Source: Candidatus Thorarchaeota archaeon (lineage in GTDB: Archaea > Asgardarchaeota > Thorarchaeia > Thorarchaeales > Thorarchaeaceae). From it: a stretch of 31,852 nucleotides of DNA. This document shows, piece by piece, positions 24,017 to 30,341 of this stretch. The notes below the pieces were generated by a model. It was not told the origin of the DNA. It did not search any database and saw only the letters and a program-made list of their open reading frames with translations. The number at the start of each line of letters is the position of its first letter. Positions within the stretch are counted from its first letter, which is position 1. The translations under genes were made by a program, and so were the position numbers. The DNA lies in assembly GCA_016840385.1 (NCBI GenBank), contig JAEOSL010000030.1:1-31852 (forward strand). Direction: 5' to 3'.

Positions 24017-24928
24017 ATGGGACGCGTACTTGTAGCAGATCCAATTGCAGATTCGGCCGTTGCCAAAATTGAGGCAGCAGGACTCGAAGTTGTGAAGAGA
24101 AATTATGATACAGATGGACCAATTGAAGAACAAATCAAAGGGTTCGACTGTGTTGTTGTAAGAAGTGCCACTATGATTACTAAAGAGGTAATTGAGGCAT
24201 CTGATAAATTGAAATTGGTAGTCAGAGCAGGAGTCGGTCTCGATAATGTAGACCAAGACGCTGCAAAGGCAAAGGGTGTTGTTGTTCAGAATACTCCCGA
24301 AGCACCAACAGTTTCAGTTGCAGAGATGGTATTTTCATTGATGTTCTCTCTTGCCAGAAATGTTACTCGGGCAGATAGTTCGATGAAAGATGAGCGTTGG
24401 GAAAAGAAAAAGCTCAAGGGAACCGAACTATGGACCAAGACCATTGGAATCGTAGGGTTCGGTAGAATTGGTCAGGAAGTTGGAAAGAGAGCGAAGGCTT
24501 TCGATATGGAAGTTCTAGCCTATGATGTCATCGACATTGATGATGCCTGCAAAGAGGTTGGAGCGAAAAGAGCCGATTTGCAGACCATTATTGAGCAAGC
24601 TGACTACATCTCACTTCATGTTCCCTTACTACCTCAGACAAAGGGTATGTTCGGAGAGAAGGAATTCAAGAAAATGAAGAAGACTGCATTCCTTGTCAAT
24701 ACCGCCCGAGGTGGAGTGGTTGATGAGAAAGCACTCTTGGATGCGTTAAATGAAGGTGATATTGCAGGTGCAGCCTTGGATGTTTTTGAGAAAGAACCTC
24801 CGGTTGACTGGAAACTTGTTAAGCATCCTAAACTCATAGCAACTCCGCACTTAGCATCATCCACAGGTGAAGCTCAAGTTAGAGTTGGAGACCTCACTGC
24901 ACAGAAAGTCATTGACGGTCTGAAATAA
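24017..24928 (+). CDS. serA: D-isomer-specific 2-hydroxyacid dehydrogenase, probable 3-phosphoglycerate dehydrogenase
   Basis: 303 residues, a short form lacking the C-terminal ACT and intervening domains. The NAD-binding motif is GFGRIGQEVGKR (147-158). Catalytic Arg231 lies in NTARGG, Glu in FEKEP (about 258), and His278 in TPHLASST, with the Ser/Thr run typical of SerA. It should oxidise 3-phosphoglycerate in serine synthesis, or a related 2-hydroxyacid. GAGGT lies eight to twelve bases before ATG 24017. A short inverted repeat, AGGAC...GTCCT (24935-24968), follows the stop. Confidence 0.88.
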   Translation: MGRVLVADPIADSAVAKIEAAGLEVVKRNYDTDGPIEEQIKGFDCVVVRSATMITKEVIEASDKLKLVVRAGVGLDNVDQDAAKAKGVVVQNTPEAPTVSVAEMVFSLMFSLARNVTRADSSMKDERWEKKKLKGTELWTKTIGIVGFGRIGQEVGKRAKAFDMEVLAYDVIDIDDACKEVGAKRADLQTIIEQADYISLHVPLLPQTKGMFGEKEFKKMKKTAFLVNTARGGVVDEKALLDALNEGDIAGAALDVFEKEPPVDWKLVKHPKLIATPHLASSTGEAQVRVGDLTAQKVIDGLK

Positions 24929-24934
24929 AGAGAA

Positions 24935-25073
24935 AGGACAAAGCGTTACACCTTTAAGCGAACGTCCTCGAGTTGGCGTGGTCACGGCATGCGTGCCTGA
25001 CCATACCATTCCTTTGTGTTGGCGGATACGTCCGCACGGGATGTGGCCCTTATGGGCTGAACCACAAACAAAG
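24935..25073 (+). ncRNA. Folded RNA segment: r-protein leader or small RNA candidate
   Basis: It is G+C-rich between AT-rich genes. Hairpin A is AGGAC/GTCCT (24935-24968). Hairpin B is TGGTCA-C-GGCA(TGCG)TGCC-TGACCA (24979-25003), ten pairs plus flanking GG/CC. Segment C is closed by CTTTGT/ACAAAG (25012-25017 with 25068-25073) and encloses GCGGA(TACG)TCCGC and TGTG-GCCC(TTAT)GGGC-TGAAC-CACA, a three-way junction. There is no tRNA T-arm. It ends 33 bases before the L15e start, so it is either an autoregulatory leader or a separate RNA. Confidence 0.5.
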
Positions 25074-25105
25074 CGAATCTATTACGACAAAGGATGGAAA
25101 CATCA

Positions 25106-25690
25106 ATGCCAACAGCATACAAGCACATGAATAAAACATGGTTAGGAGAGCAACAAGAACGCTCTGATATGGTAAGAAGCCGATTGATTATCTGGAGAAA
25201 GCAGGGTACTTTGGTTAAACTAGACAGACCCACCAGACTTGGTCGTGCACGATCCCTTGGTTACAAGGCAAAGCAGGGTTATGTTATCGTGAGGGTAAAG
25301 ACCGGTCGCGGACCACGTGAAAAGGTCAGACCAAAGAAGGGTCGTAAGCCAAGAAGTATGGGTGTAACAAAATACACTCCCCAAAAATCACGACGCTGGA
25401 TTTCTGAAGAACGTGTATCCAGAAAATACCCGAATATGCGTGTCTTGAACTCATATTGGGTAGGAAATGACCACAAGTGGCTCTGGCATGAGGTAATACT
25501 TGTTGACCCTAGTCACCCAGTAATCTACAATGATCCTAACATCAATTGGATATGTGACCCAACCCAAAAGGGTAGGGACAGTAGAGGTCTTACTTCTGCT
25601 GGTAAGAGAAGTCGTGGGCTCAGAAAGAAGGGACGAGGCGCTGAAAAGGTCAGACCTTCCCTTGGAGCAAAGGGTAATGTCGCTAAATAG
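25106..25690 (+). CDS. rpl15e: Large-subunit ribosomal protein eL15 (L15e)
   Basis: About 194 residues, strongly basic. The N-terminal MPTAYKHMNKTWLGEQQERSDMVRSRLIIWRKQGTLVKLDRP and the later RLGRARSLGYKAKQGYVIVRVKTGRGPREKVRPKKGRKP are diagnostic of L15e. It binds 23S rRNA in the large subunit. An ATG at 25094 would add METS; ATG 25106 is preferred because the family begins two to four residues before YK and GGATGG lies eight bases upstream. It is the first gene of a plus-strand cluster with DUF54, rnp3 and rnp2. Confidence 0.96.
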   Translation: MPTAYKHMNKTWLGEQQERSDMVRSRLIIWRKQGTLVKLDRPTRLGRARSLGYKAKQGYVIVRVKTGRGPREKVRPKKGRKPRSMGVTKYTPQKSRRWISEERVSRKYPNMRVLNSYWVGNDHKWLWHEVILVDPSHPVIYNDPNINWICDPTQKGRDSRGLTSAGKRSRGLRKKGRGAEKVRPSLGAKGNVAK

Positions 25691-25719
25691 CGGACATTTC
25701 TAAGCTCGAGGGAGCGGCT

Positions 25720-26178
25720 ATGCCGTTCATACGTAAAATCGAAGCCCGTGCATATTCACGAGCTACCGAGATTTCTGAAAGGGTGTCTACTGCAATATGT
25801 GGTATCTTCCCAGAAGATGTCAGACAGAATGTATCTTTCTCAGAGGAGATGGCTGAAGGACAATCTGGGGATTCAATCTCAATCGTAACTGGACTATTGG
25901 ATAACAGAAATGAATGTGAAATTTCGCTTGACTATATGCTCAAACAAATGGAAAAGAAGGACCGTCGTGCAATTAAACGCACACTTGACTTACGTTTGAA
26001 CAATAATTGTGTCTTTTTTCTCAGGATTGATAAGCAAGGAGCGTTTCTTGGAAAGATAAGGCTGGCCGACAATGCAGATGTCATAAGAACCAGAATTTAC
26101 TTCAGGGATAGCCCTCGTTGTAAGAAGAAAGATGCGATTTTACTAATTGAAAAACGGCTTCAAGATGCGGAGGATTGA
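25720..26178 (+). CDS. DUF54 / COG1325 RNA-binding protein, exosome-linked
   Basis: 152 residues. The protein starts FIRKIEARAYSRATEISERVSTAI and includes ITLDYMLK-like ISLDYMLKQM, LDLRLNNNCVFFLRIDKQGAFLGKIRL and IRTRIYF, matching the COG1325 family that is called a predicted exosome subunit. It is placed in the L15e-rnp3-rnp2 run, three bases before rnp3, and GGGAG lies six bases before its ATG. A role in RNA processing is likely; direct exosome membership is not proven. Confidence 0.85.
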   Translation: MPFIRKIEARAYSRATEISERVSTAICGIFPEDVRQNVSFSEEMAEGQSGDSISIVTGLLDNRNECEISLDYMLKQMEKKDRRAIKRTLDLRLNNNCVFFLRIDKQGAFLGKIRLADNADVIRTRIYFRDSPRCKKKDAILLIEKRLQDAED

Positions 26179-26181
26179 GTT

Positions 26182-26871
26182 GTGTCATTTGATTTAGGGG
26201 TCCTAATAACAGATGTCGCCAAGATTGATTCATTTAGCGATATGGCAAACAAGTTAGGACTCAAAGGATTTGCAGTAGTTGGATTGCAATCTGAACCACT
26301 CAAAACAATTACCGCGGATATGCAGGTATGTAACAGAGTCATCCTTCATGGGAAGAGTATCAATTCAGTTAGGAAGCAGATTGACAAGATTAGAAGAAAG
26401 GCAATGATTGTTTCTGTGCCACTTAGATCTATAGAAGTGACTAACTGGGCGGCAGAGGATAAACGTGTAGATCTTCTAACTGTTGATCCAACGCAGGACA
26501 ATCGGCTAAGAGATACTACTGCTCATTTAGCTTCGATAACAAACACACACTTAGAGATTCAAATCGCTCCACTTCTCAAATCATCCGGTCTAAATAGGTC
26601 AAAAATCCTCAAATCCTATCGAGAATCTGTTACTACTGCAATGGATGCAGGAATGGATGTAGTTCTGACAAGTGGAGCAATTCATCCTATGGGATTGCGT
26701 TCATCGGTTGCAATGGCACATATTGGTATACTTCTGGGAATGGACCGAGCGTATGCAGATAGTGCAGCAAGCAGTTTGCCTATGTCAATCATTGAAAGAA
26801 ATATGAAAAAACTACAACCTGGATTCGTAAGTAGTGGAGTAGAGATTCTTCAAAAGGAGGAGGAGAAATGA
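26182..26871 (+). CDS. rnp3: RNase P protein component 3 (Rpp30)
   Basis: 229 residues with a GTG start just after the DUF54 stop. The TIM-barrel landmarks are FDLGVLI, KGFAVVGL, VDLLTVDP, HLEIQIAPLLKSSG, RSKILKSYRESVTTAMDAGMDVVLTSGAI and GMDRAYADSAASSLPMSIIERN. With Pop5, Rpp21 and Rpp29 it forms the protein part of RNase P, which trims the 5' leader of tRNA precursors. It ends in an ATGA overlap with rnp2 and a GGAGGAG ribosome binding site embedded in its last codons serves rnp2. Confidence 0.94.
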   Translation: MSFDLGVLITDVAKIDSFSDMANKLGLKGFAVVGLQSEPLKTITADMQVCNRVILHGKSINSVRKQIDKIRRKAMIVSVPLRSIEVTNWAAEDKRVDLLTVDPTQDNRLRDTTAHLASITNTHLEIQIAPLLKSSGLNRSKILKSYRESVTTAMDAGMDVVLTSGAIHPMGLRSSVAMAHIGILLGMDRAYADSAASSLPMSIIERNMKKLQPGFVSSGVEILQKEEEK

Positions 26872-27176
26872 AGAAAGTAAGAAGAAGATACCTGCTCTTC
26901 AAGCTTCATCAGGAAGGGGCCGCAATTGAGGATAAACAACTTAGTTTGGCTTTCTGGAAAAGCCTGCTCTCATTGTATGGTGAGATTCAAGCTGCAGATT
27001 CCAAATTGTACATAATCGATTACGATGCGTCAACAGGAGAAGGCATACTTCAATGCACTCTACCCTCTTTGCAACAAGTAATAGCAGCTGCAGTAGTTAT
27101 TGGTGAAATTAATGGAACTGCTGTTTCATTCGAACCAAAGAAGACCTCTGGAACTATCAAAGGGTTGAATCGCTAG
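26868..27176 (+). CDS. rnp2: RNase P protein component 2 (Pop5)
   Basis: 102 residues. It begins KKVRRRYLLFKLHQEG and continues with the family pattern AFWKSLLSLYGEIQAADSKLYIIDYDASTGEGILQC, then AAAVVIGEING. Pop5 is the partner of Rpp30 in the archaeal RNase P catalytic-domain subcomplex, which fits the overlapping gene order. The usual archaeal length is 100-130. The 3' end overlaps the convergent JAMM gene by 20 bases. Confidence 0.92.
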   Translation: MKKVRRRYLLFKLHQEGAAIEDKQLSLAFWKSLLSLYGEIQAADSKLYIIDYDASTGEGILQCTLPSLQQVIAAAVVIGEINGTAVSFEPKKTSGTIKGLNR

Positions 27177-27597
27177 AATTTCGATATTTTATGGGAATCT
27201 CATTGGCATTCTCATCTTCCAGGATATACACCTTAGTAATCCATTCTCCTGTTTGTTTCGAAGCAATGAGCCAAGCAACAGGATTCAAGCGCATGTTTCT
27301 TAGGTCCGTTGTAGAGGGCTCTGGTGGTGCTGGATGAGAATGATAAATACCAACTAAAGATTCTCCCAGCTCCTCTGCTTCGACTAGTAATTGATATTCG
27401 CTTTCAGGATTCACAGAAAAAGTGGTCCGATTTGTCTTCGATTCATTGTCAATCAATTCAACACGATTAACAAACACATTGTTTTCTATGATTACACCAA
27501 AGAGTAACGCAACAGCTTCGTCAGGAAGACAGGTTTCTGCGTGTTGTTGTAATCGTGCATAATCCTGCTCAAACAATTGCAGTTCATACTGCATCAT
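27157..27597 (-). CDS. JAMM/MPN+ metalloprotease (deubiquitinase-like)
   Basis: 146 residues, a single MPN domain. The zinc site is complete: E27 in PDEAVALLFG, and HSHPAPPEPSTTD with H86, H88, S95 and D98. In archaea such proteins remove ubiquitin-like SAMP/Urm1 modifiers; in Asgard archaea they can be part of a ubiquitin system. Some are also linked to sulfur transfer. The ATG at 27597 overlaps the stop of the upstream lrp gene (TAATG), so the two are co-translated. No E1/E2/ubiquitin-like gene is visible in this window. Confidence 0.9.
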   Translation of the reverse strand: MMQYELQLFEQDYARLQQHAETCLPDEAVALLFGVIIENNVFVNRVELIDNESKTNRTTFSVNPESEYQLLVEAEELGESLVGIYHSHPAPPEPSTTDLRNMRLNPVAWLIASKQTGEWITKVYILEDENANEIPIKYRNSSDSTL

Positions 27598-28049
27598 TAC
27601 GCACCAATGTCTGAGAAGTGTGTTTTGACTTCTTCAAGCACAATACAGGTTTCTGCATCTCCAATACCTTCAATTGTACCAAGACGTTTTTCGAGGAATT
27701 GATAGAGTTCAGTGAGATCATTCACAGTGACCATTATCATGAGTCCACACGCACCATCTAGAAAATAAGCTTCATTGATTTCATTGAATTTTCTGAGTTT
27801 CTTGGAAATCGCAGTTGCATGTTTCATCACGGTCTTCACACGGATTACTGCTCGGATGCTTTTTCCAATCTTTAATGGGTCTAAAACCACTGTGAAACGT
27901 TTGATGTAACCCTCATCCTTCAAACGTTTTACCCTACGTCGAATTGTGACTTCAGTTCTCCCCACAACTTCTGCAATATCACTGAAGGAGCGTCTACCAT
28001 CTTCTTGAAGCATTGAGATAATCTCAGTATCAATTGGGTCCAGTTTCAT
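27597..28049 (-). CDS. Lrp/AsnC-family transcription regulator
   Basis: About 150 residues. The N-terminal helix-turn-helix reads LDPIDTEIISMLQEDGRRSFSDIAEVVGRTEVTIRRRVKRLKDEGYI; a RAM (ACT-like) domain follows, with VLDPLKIGKS, AYFLDGACGLMIMVTVNDL and the acidic C-terminus. It probably binds DNA as a dimer or octamer in response to an amino acid. The frame runs back to 28139, but ATG 28049 is chosen: GAGGTAACG is a good ribosome binding site seven bases upstream and the family starts at about this point. It is coupled to the JAMM gene. Confidence 0.92.
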   Translation of the reverse strand: MKLDPIDTEIISMLQEDGRRSFSDIAEVVGRTEVTIRRRVKRLKDEGYIKRFTVVLDPLKIGKSIRAVIRVKTVMKHATAISKKLRKFNEINEAYFLDGACGLMIMVTVNDLTELYQFLEKRLGTIEGIGDAETCIVLEEVKTHFSDIGA

Positions 28050-28085
28050 CGACGTTACCTCTATCCGTATGGTATGATAATCCGA

Positions 28086-28152
28086 ATGTCCGATTTCGTA
28101 CATATATACACACCGATGTGTGCGAAGTCGCAAGAACATTTGTCCGAAATCG
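28086..28152 (-). promoter_or_regulatory. lrp promoter with TATA box and operator-like repeats
   Basis: TATATA lies at 28103-28108 (minus strand TGTATATATG). Next to it CACAC-CGAT-GTGTG (28109-28122) is an inverted repeat, and TGTCCGA(T/A)(T/A)TCG occurs on both sides (near 28087 and 28140). The layout suits autoregulation by Lrp. Confidence 0.45.
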
Positions 28153-28168
28153 TTTGAAAGATGTACAA

Positions 28169-28987
28169 TTAAAGCACTCGTAGCTCTTCCTTGAGAATCA
28201 CATCTTTTTGTGGCAACATAATTGCATACAGCTCGATGTGGTCAATGAATTCCTTTGCATTTCGAATCTTCTTTTCAAGAAGCTCCTGTATCTGAAAGAT
28301 ACCTGAAACATTGGTCATCATAACTTCAATTCGGACTGTCTTGGACACTCCCTTGCGAATCTTCACATCTTCTATAGCTAGTGCACTGGCACTATGAATA
28401 TTGATCTCTCCAGCCTCGAATGGAATTCGTGCTCTTCCCTTTGTCATGTCTAAAGCATCTGCAACACCAACAATGCCACCCTCGACTGTAAGCGGTGGTG
28501 CAATTACATCATGACAGTAGATTGCATGCATCACGTGACTACGGATGTGTACCTGTTTCTTACGATCTTTTGGATACACCTTTGCTAGTATTCTGTCGAG
28601 TATGCCAACTGATAGAACTACTGAAAATTCGTCATGGTTTACTCTTCCTACAACCATTCCAATATCATGAAGGTAACAACCTAACATTACAATCAGTTCA
28701 GCATCATTCATGTCACCGGTTTCTTCTTGTACTATTGTTGGAGGGAGTCCCTTACTTAGCTCTTTGAACAATTTGATTCCATTTAGAGCAACAATAAGTG
28801 AGTGCGTATGGCCATGGTCTGAAAATCCCAATCGGTCAATTGCCATTCTATTGCTATCTTCTAGCATAGTTTGAACTTCAATATCTTTCTCAATTTCATT
28901 AAATGCAATCATACAGATTTCATTATCTTTCAATAGTCTACGGACTCTGTCCTTTAGCGTGTTTCTTGGTTTTGGGCTCTTTGCCAT
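28169..28987 (-). CDS. HD-domain phosphohydrolase
   Basis: 272 residues. Conserved metal site: FSDHGHTHS (H58-H62), LHDIG (H107, D108), a further HIRSHVMHAIYCHDV block (about 147-161) and GVADALD (D177, D180). It belongs to the archaeal HD-superfamily hydrolases of unknown substrate, likely acting on a nucleotide or phosphate ester. The C-terminal 90 residues form a separate alpha/beta region (KTVRIEVMMTNVSGIFQIQELL...). It is transcribed on the minus strand, ending 119 bases before the lrp start. Confidence 0.85.
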   Translation of the reverse strand: MAKSPKPRNTLKDRVRRLLKDNEICMIAFNEIEKDIEVQTMLEDSNRMAIDRLGFSDHGHTHSLIVALNGIKLFKELSKGLPPTIVQEETGDMNDAELIVMLGCYLHDIGMVVGRVNHDEFSVVLSVGILDRILAKVYPKDRKKQVHIRSHVMHAIYCHDVIAPPLTVEGGIVGVADALDMTKGRARIPFEAGEINIHSASALAIEDVKIRKGVSKTVRIEVMMTNVSGIFQIQELLEKKIRNAKEFIDHIELYAIMLPQKDVILKEELRVL

Positions 28988-29205
28988 TTTCTTTATGCCC
29001 CTTAATTCTATTTCTTAATTCAATTCTGGCTATCAGCTAATTAGGTAATAAATGAGATACTGGAACAATAGATTGCCAGATTCTTATTCGGATTTCCCTC
29101 AGTCTATACTGAAACATGAGCTGAGTCAGATTCAATTTTTCTTCTACTGCTAGTGAACATCTATTCTCATATGAACTAATGGTAATCGGCACGAAAATTG
29201 TTTGT

Positions 29206-29604
29206 CTACGGATTGTTGAGTTGAAGTGTACTACTGATGGTGTTTACAGAAATTCTAGCAACGAATATTCCTAGGAACACAAGCAGAACAGTAGCAACCA
29301 CATAGATTACCAACATGATAGTTTTCCCTTCTTCGAACATGGTGAAGGCTTCATGACCAAAAGTTGACATGGTAGTGAAAGCACCTAACACACCAATCGT
29401 AAGGAAGATACGGATCTCTGGGGTTATGAATGAAACAAGTTCTGCTGAATAAACTACCATTCCGAGTAGAAGGGTTCCAAGAAAATTGACGAGAAGAGTT
29501 CCTATTGGAATTGCTGAACTATCACTCTGGATCACACTTGACAGCGCATAACGCAGTATCGCTCCGATGAAGCCACCTATTCCTACTAGTATCAAATCTC
29601 TCAT
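29206..29604 (-). CDS. crcB: Fluoride channel/exporter CrcB (Fluc)
   Basis: 132 residues, four hydrophobic helices. It starts MRDLILVGIGGFIGAILRYALS, the standard CrcB N-terminus, with IPIGTLLVNFLGTLLLG (the Asn in LVNxxG is the pore/ion-binding region) and LTIGVLGAFTTMSTFGHEAF (the TTFSTF-type motif). It exports toxic fluoride from the cytoplasm as a dual-topology dimer. ATG 29604 is chosen: the longer frame back to 29631 runs through the riboswitch. Regulation is by the fluoride riboswitch just upstream. Confidence 0.95.
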   Translation of the reverse strand: MRDLILVGIGGFIGAILRYALSSVIQSDSSAIPIGTLLVNFLGTLLLGMVVYSAELVSFITPEIRIFLTIGVLGAFTTMSTFGHEAFTMFEEGKTIMLVIYVVATVLLVFLGIFVARISVNTISSTLQLNNP

Positions 29605-29621
29605 TATATCACGACGTTGAA

Positions 29622-29680
29622 AAGAAGTCATCAGCTCGCGGCGGTTTCGACTACGTCGTGGTGGACTTCATCACCTAAGC
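29622..29680 (-). promoter_or_regulatory. Fluoride riboswitch (crcB motif RNA)
   Basis: The minus strand reads AGGTGATGAAGTCCACC, then AAACCGCC and AGCTGATGACTTCT. It fits the crcB motif: stem GGTG/CACC (29675-29672 with 29663-29660) and a pseudoknot of loop GAAGTC (29669-29664) with GACTTC (29629-29624), six of six pairs. An extra CGAC/GTCG hairpin lies between. It ends about 20 bases before ATG 29604. Stem P3 is weak here (GC/GC). Confidence 0.82.
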
Positions 29681-29702
29681 AAGACGGGTCGACTTGCGTG
29701 AT

Positions 29703-29712
29703 GATAATAAGG
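29703..29712 (-). promoter_or_regulatory. TATA box for crcB leader
   Basis: The minus strand reads CCTTATTATC. Transcription would then start about 25 bases on, near 29682, directly before the riboswitch. Confidence 0.5.
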
Positions 29713-29736
29713 ATTCTGCAGACGGCATAGCAAATT

Positions 29737-30059
29737 TTGTATCTAATGAATGGAAAAGAGTCGCCATATTCAATACAACTAGATTCACATCTTCAATTGG
29801 TGGATTTTTTGAAGATTCGTCAATTTGAACAGAGGGATATGGATGCAGTACTCCGCTTAGCTAATGAGCATGCATTTTTTGTGATGTATACAATCTTGTC
29901 ACCTGTGTTGTCGTACCAACACGCCGTAGTAAGTGGCTGCTTTTTGACTCAGCACGTGCAAAAAAACGCGATGGAATCATTGATAGTGACAATGGCATGG
30001 AACTTCTGGTACTTTCGACATACAAGTGAGGGCGATTAAGGAAGTGAGGGCGATTAAGG
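29737..30059 (+). pseudogene. Frameshifted gene remnant
   Basis: The first frame (from 29737) carries LKIRQFEQRDMDAVLRLANEHAFF, which looks like the start of a GNAT-type domain, and then degrades into a hydrophobic, unlikely tail. A second frame, open from about 29870, reads DVYNLVTCVVVPTRR and then SKWLLFDSARAKKRDGIIDS, ending LLVLSTYK, which looks more protein-like. This suggests a shift near 29880. The 3' end runs into an exact 18-base tandem duplication. The original function is uncertain. It lies divergent to crcB. Confidence 0.4.
30024..30059 (+). repeat. 18-base tandem duplication
   Basis: AAGTGAGGGCGATTAAGG occurs twice in a row without mismatch (30024-30041, 30042-30059), at the end of the decayed gene. 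Confidence 0.85.
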
Positions 30060-30100
30060 CGGTCCTACTGAACAGAGATGACTAATTGCCTTGACCAAAT

Positions 30101-30150
30101 CAGGTGTTCTACCATCCAGAATTTCATCTCCAGGGCGTTCGGGACACCTG
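30101..30150. repeat. Inverted repeat CAGGTGT...ACACCTG
   Basis: Seven-base arms at 30101-30107 and 30144-30150, followed by GAATTTTT. They lie in the 280-base gene-poor stretch between the remnant and the LVIVD gene. Otherwise I see nothing in that stretch apart from the TATA box near 30261. Confidence 0.3.
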
Positions 30151-30260
30151 GAATTTTTACAGTCCATTATTTTCTACAACTTACTACTTCGATCCTAGGG
30201 ATTATTGAAACCAAAAGATTAATGTCCAACTAATCAAATGAGTTAAGCTAATAGGGTTCC

Positions 30261-30266
30261 TATATA
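30261..30266 (+). promoter_or_regulatory. TATA box for the LVIVD repeat gene
   Basis: TATATA lies within GTTC-CTATATA-GAAC. The expected transcription start near 30288 would exclude the upstream GTG 30282 and favours TTG 30342. Confidence 0.5.
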
Positions 30267-30341
30267 GAACAAGGAACTTGTGTGGTAGAAGCGATTCCAT
30301 TGATTGCAGCCCTATCATCAATATACGAAAGAGGTGATGTC

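Noticed and set aside
24975..25075. tRNA or RNase P RNA in the folded segment
   Set aside because: There is no T-arm (GGTTCRANNCC), no acceptor pairing of the right length and no RNase P core motif.
24982..25233. Minus-strand ORF across the folded RNA and the L15e start
   Set aside because: It crosses a strongly structured segment and antisense L15e codons; no family pattern.
29605..29631. Longer N-terminus of CrcB starting at 29631
   Set aside because: The extra nine codons are the 3' arm of the riboswitch, and CrcB proteins normally begin at MRDLILVGIGG-like sequence.
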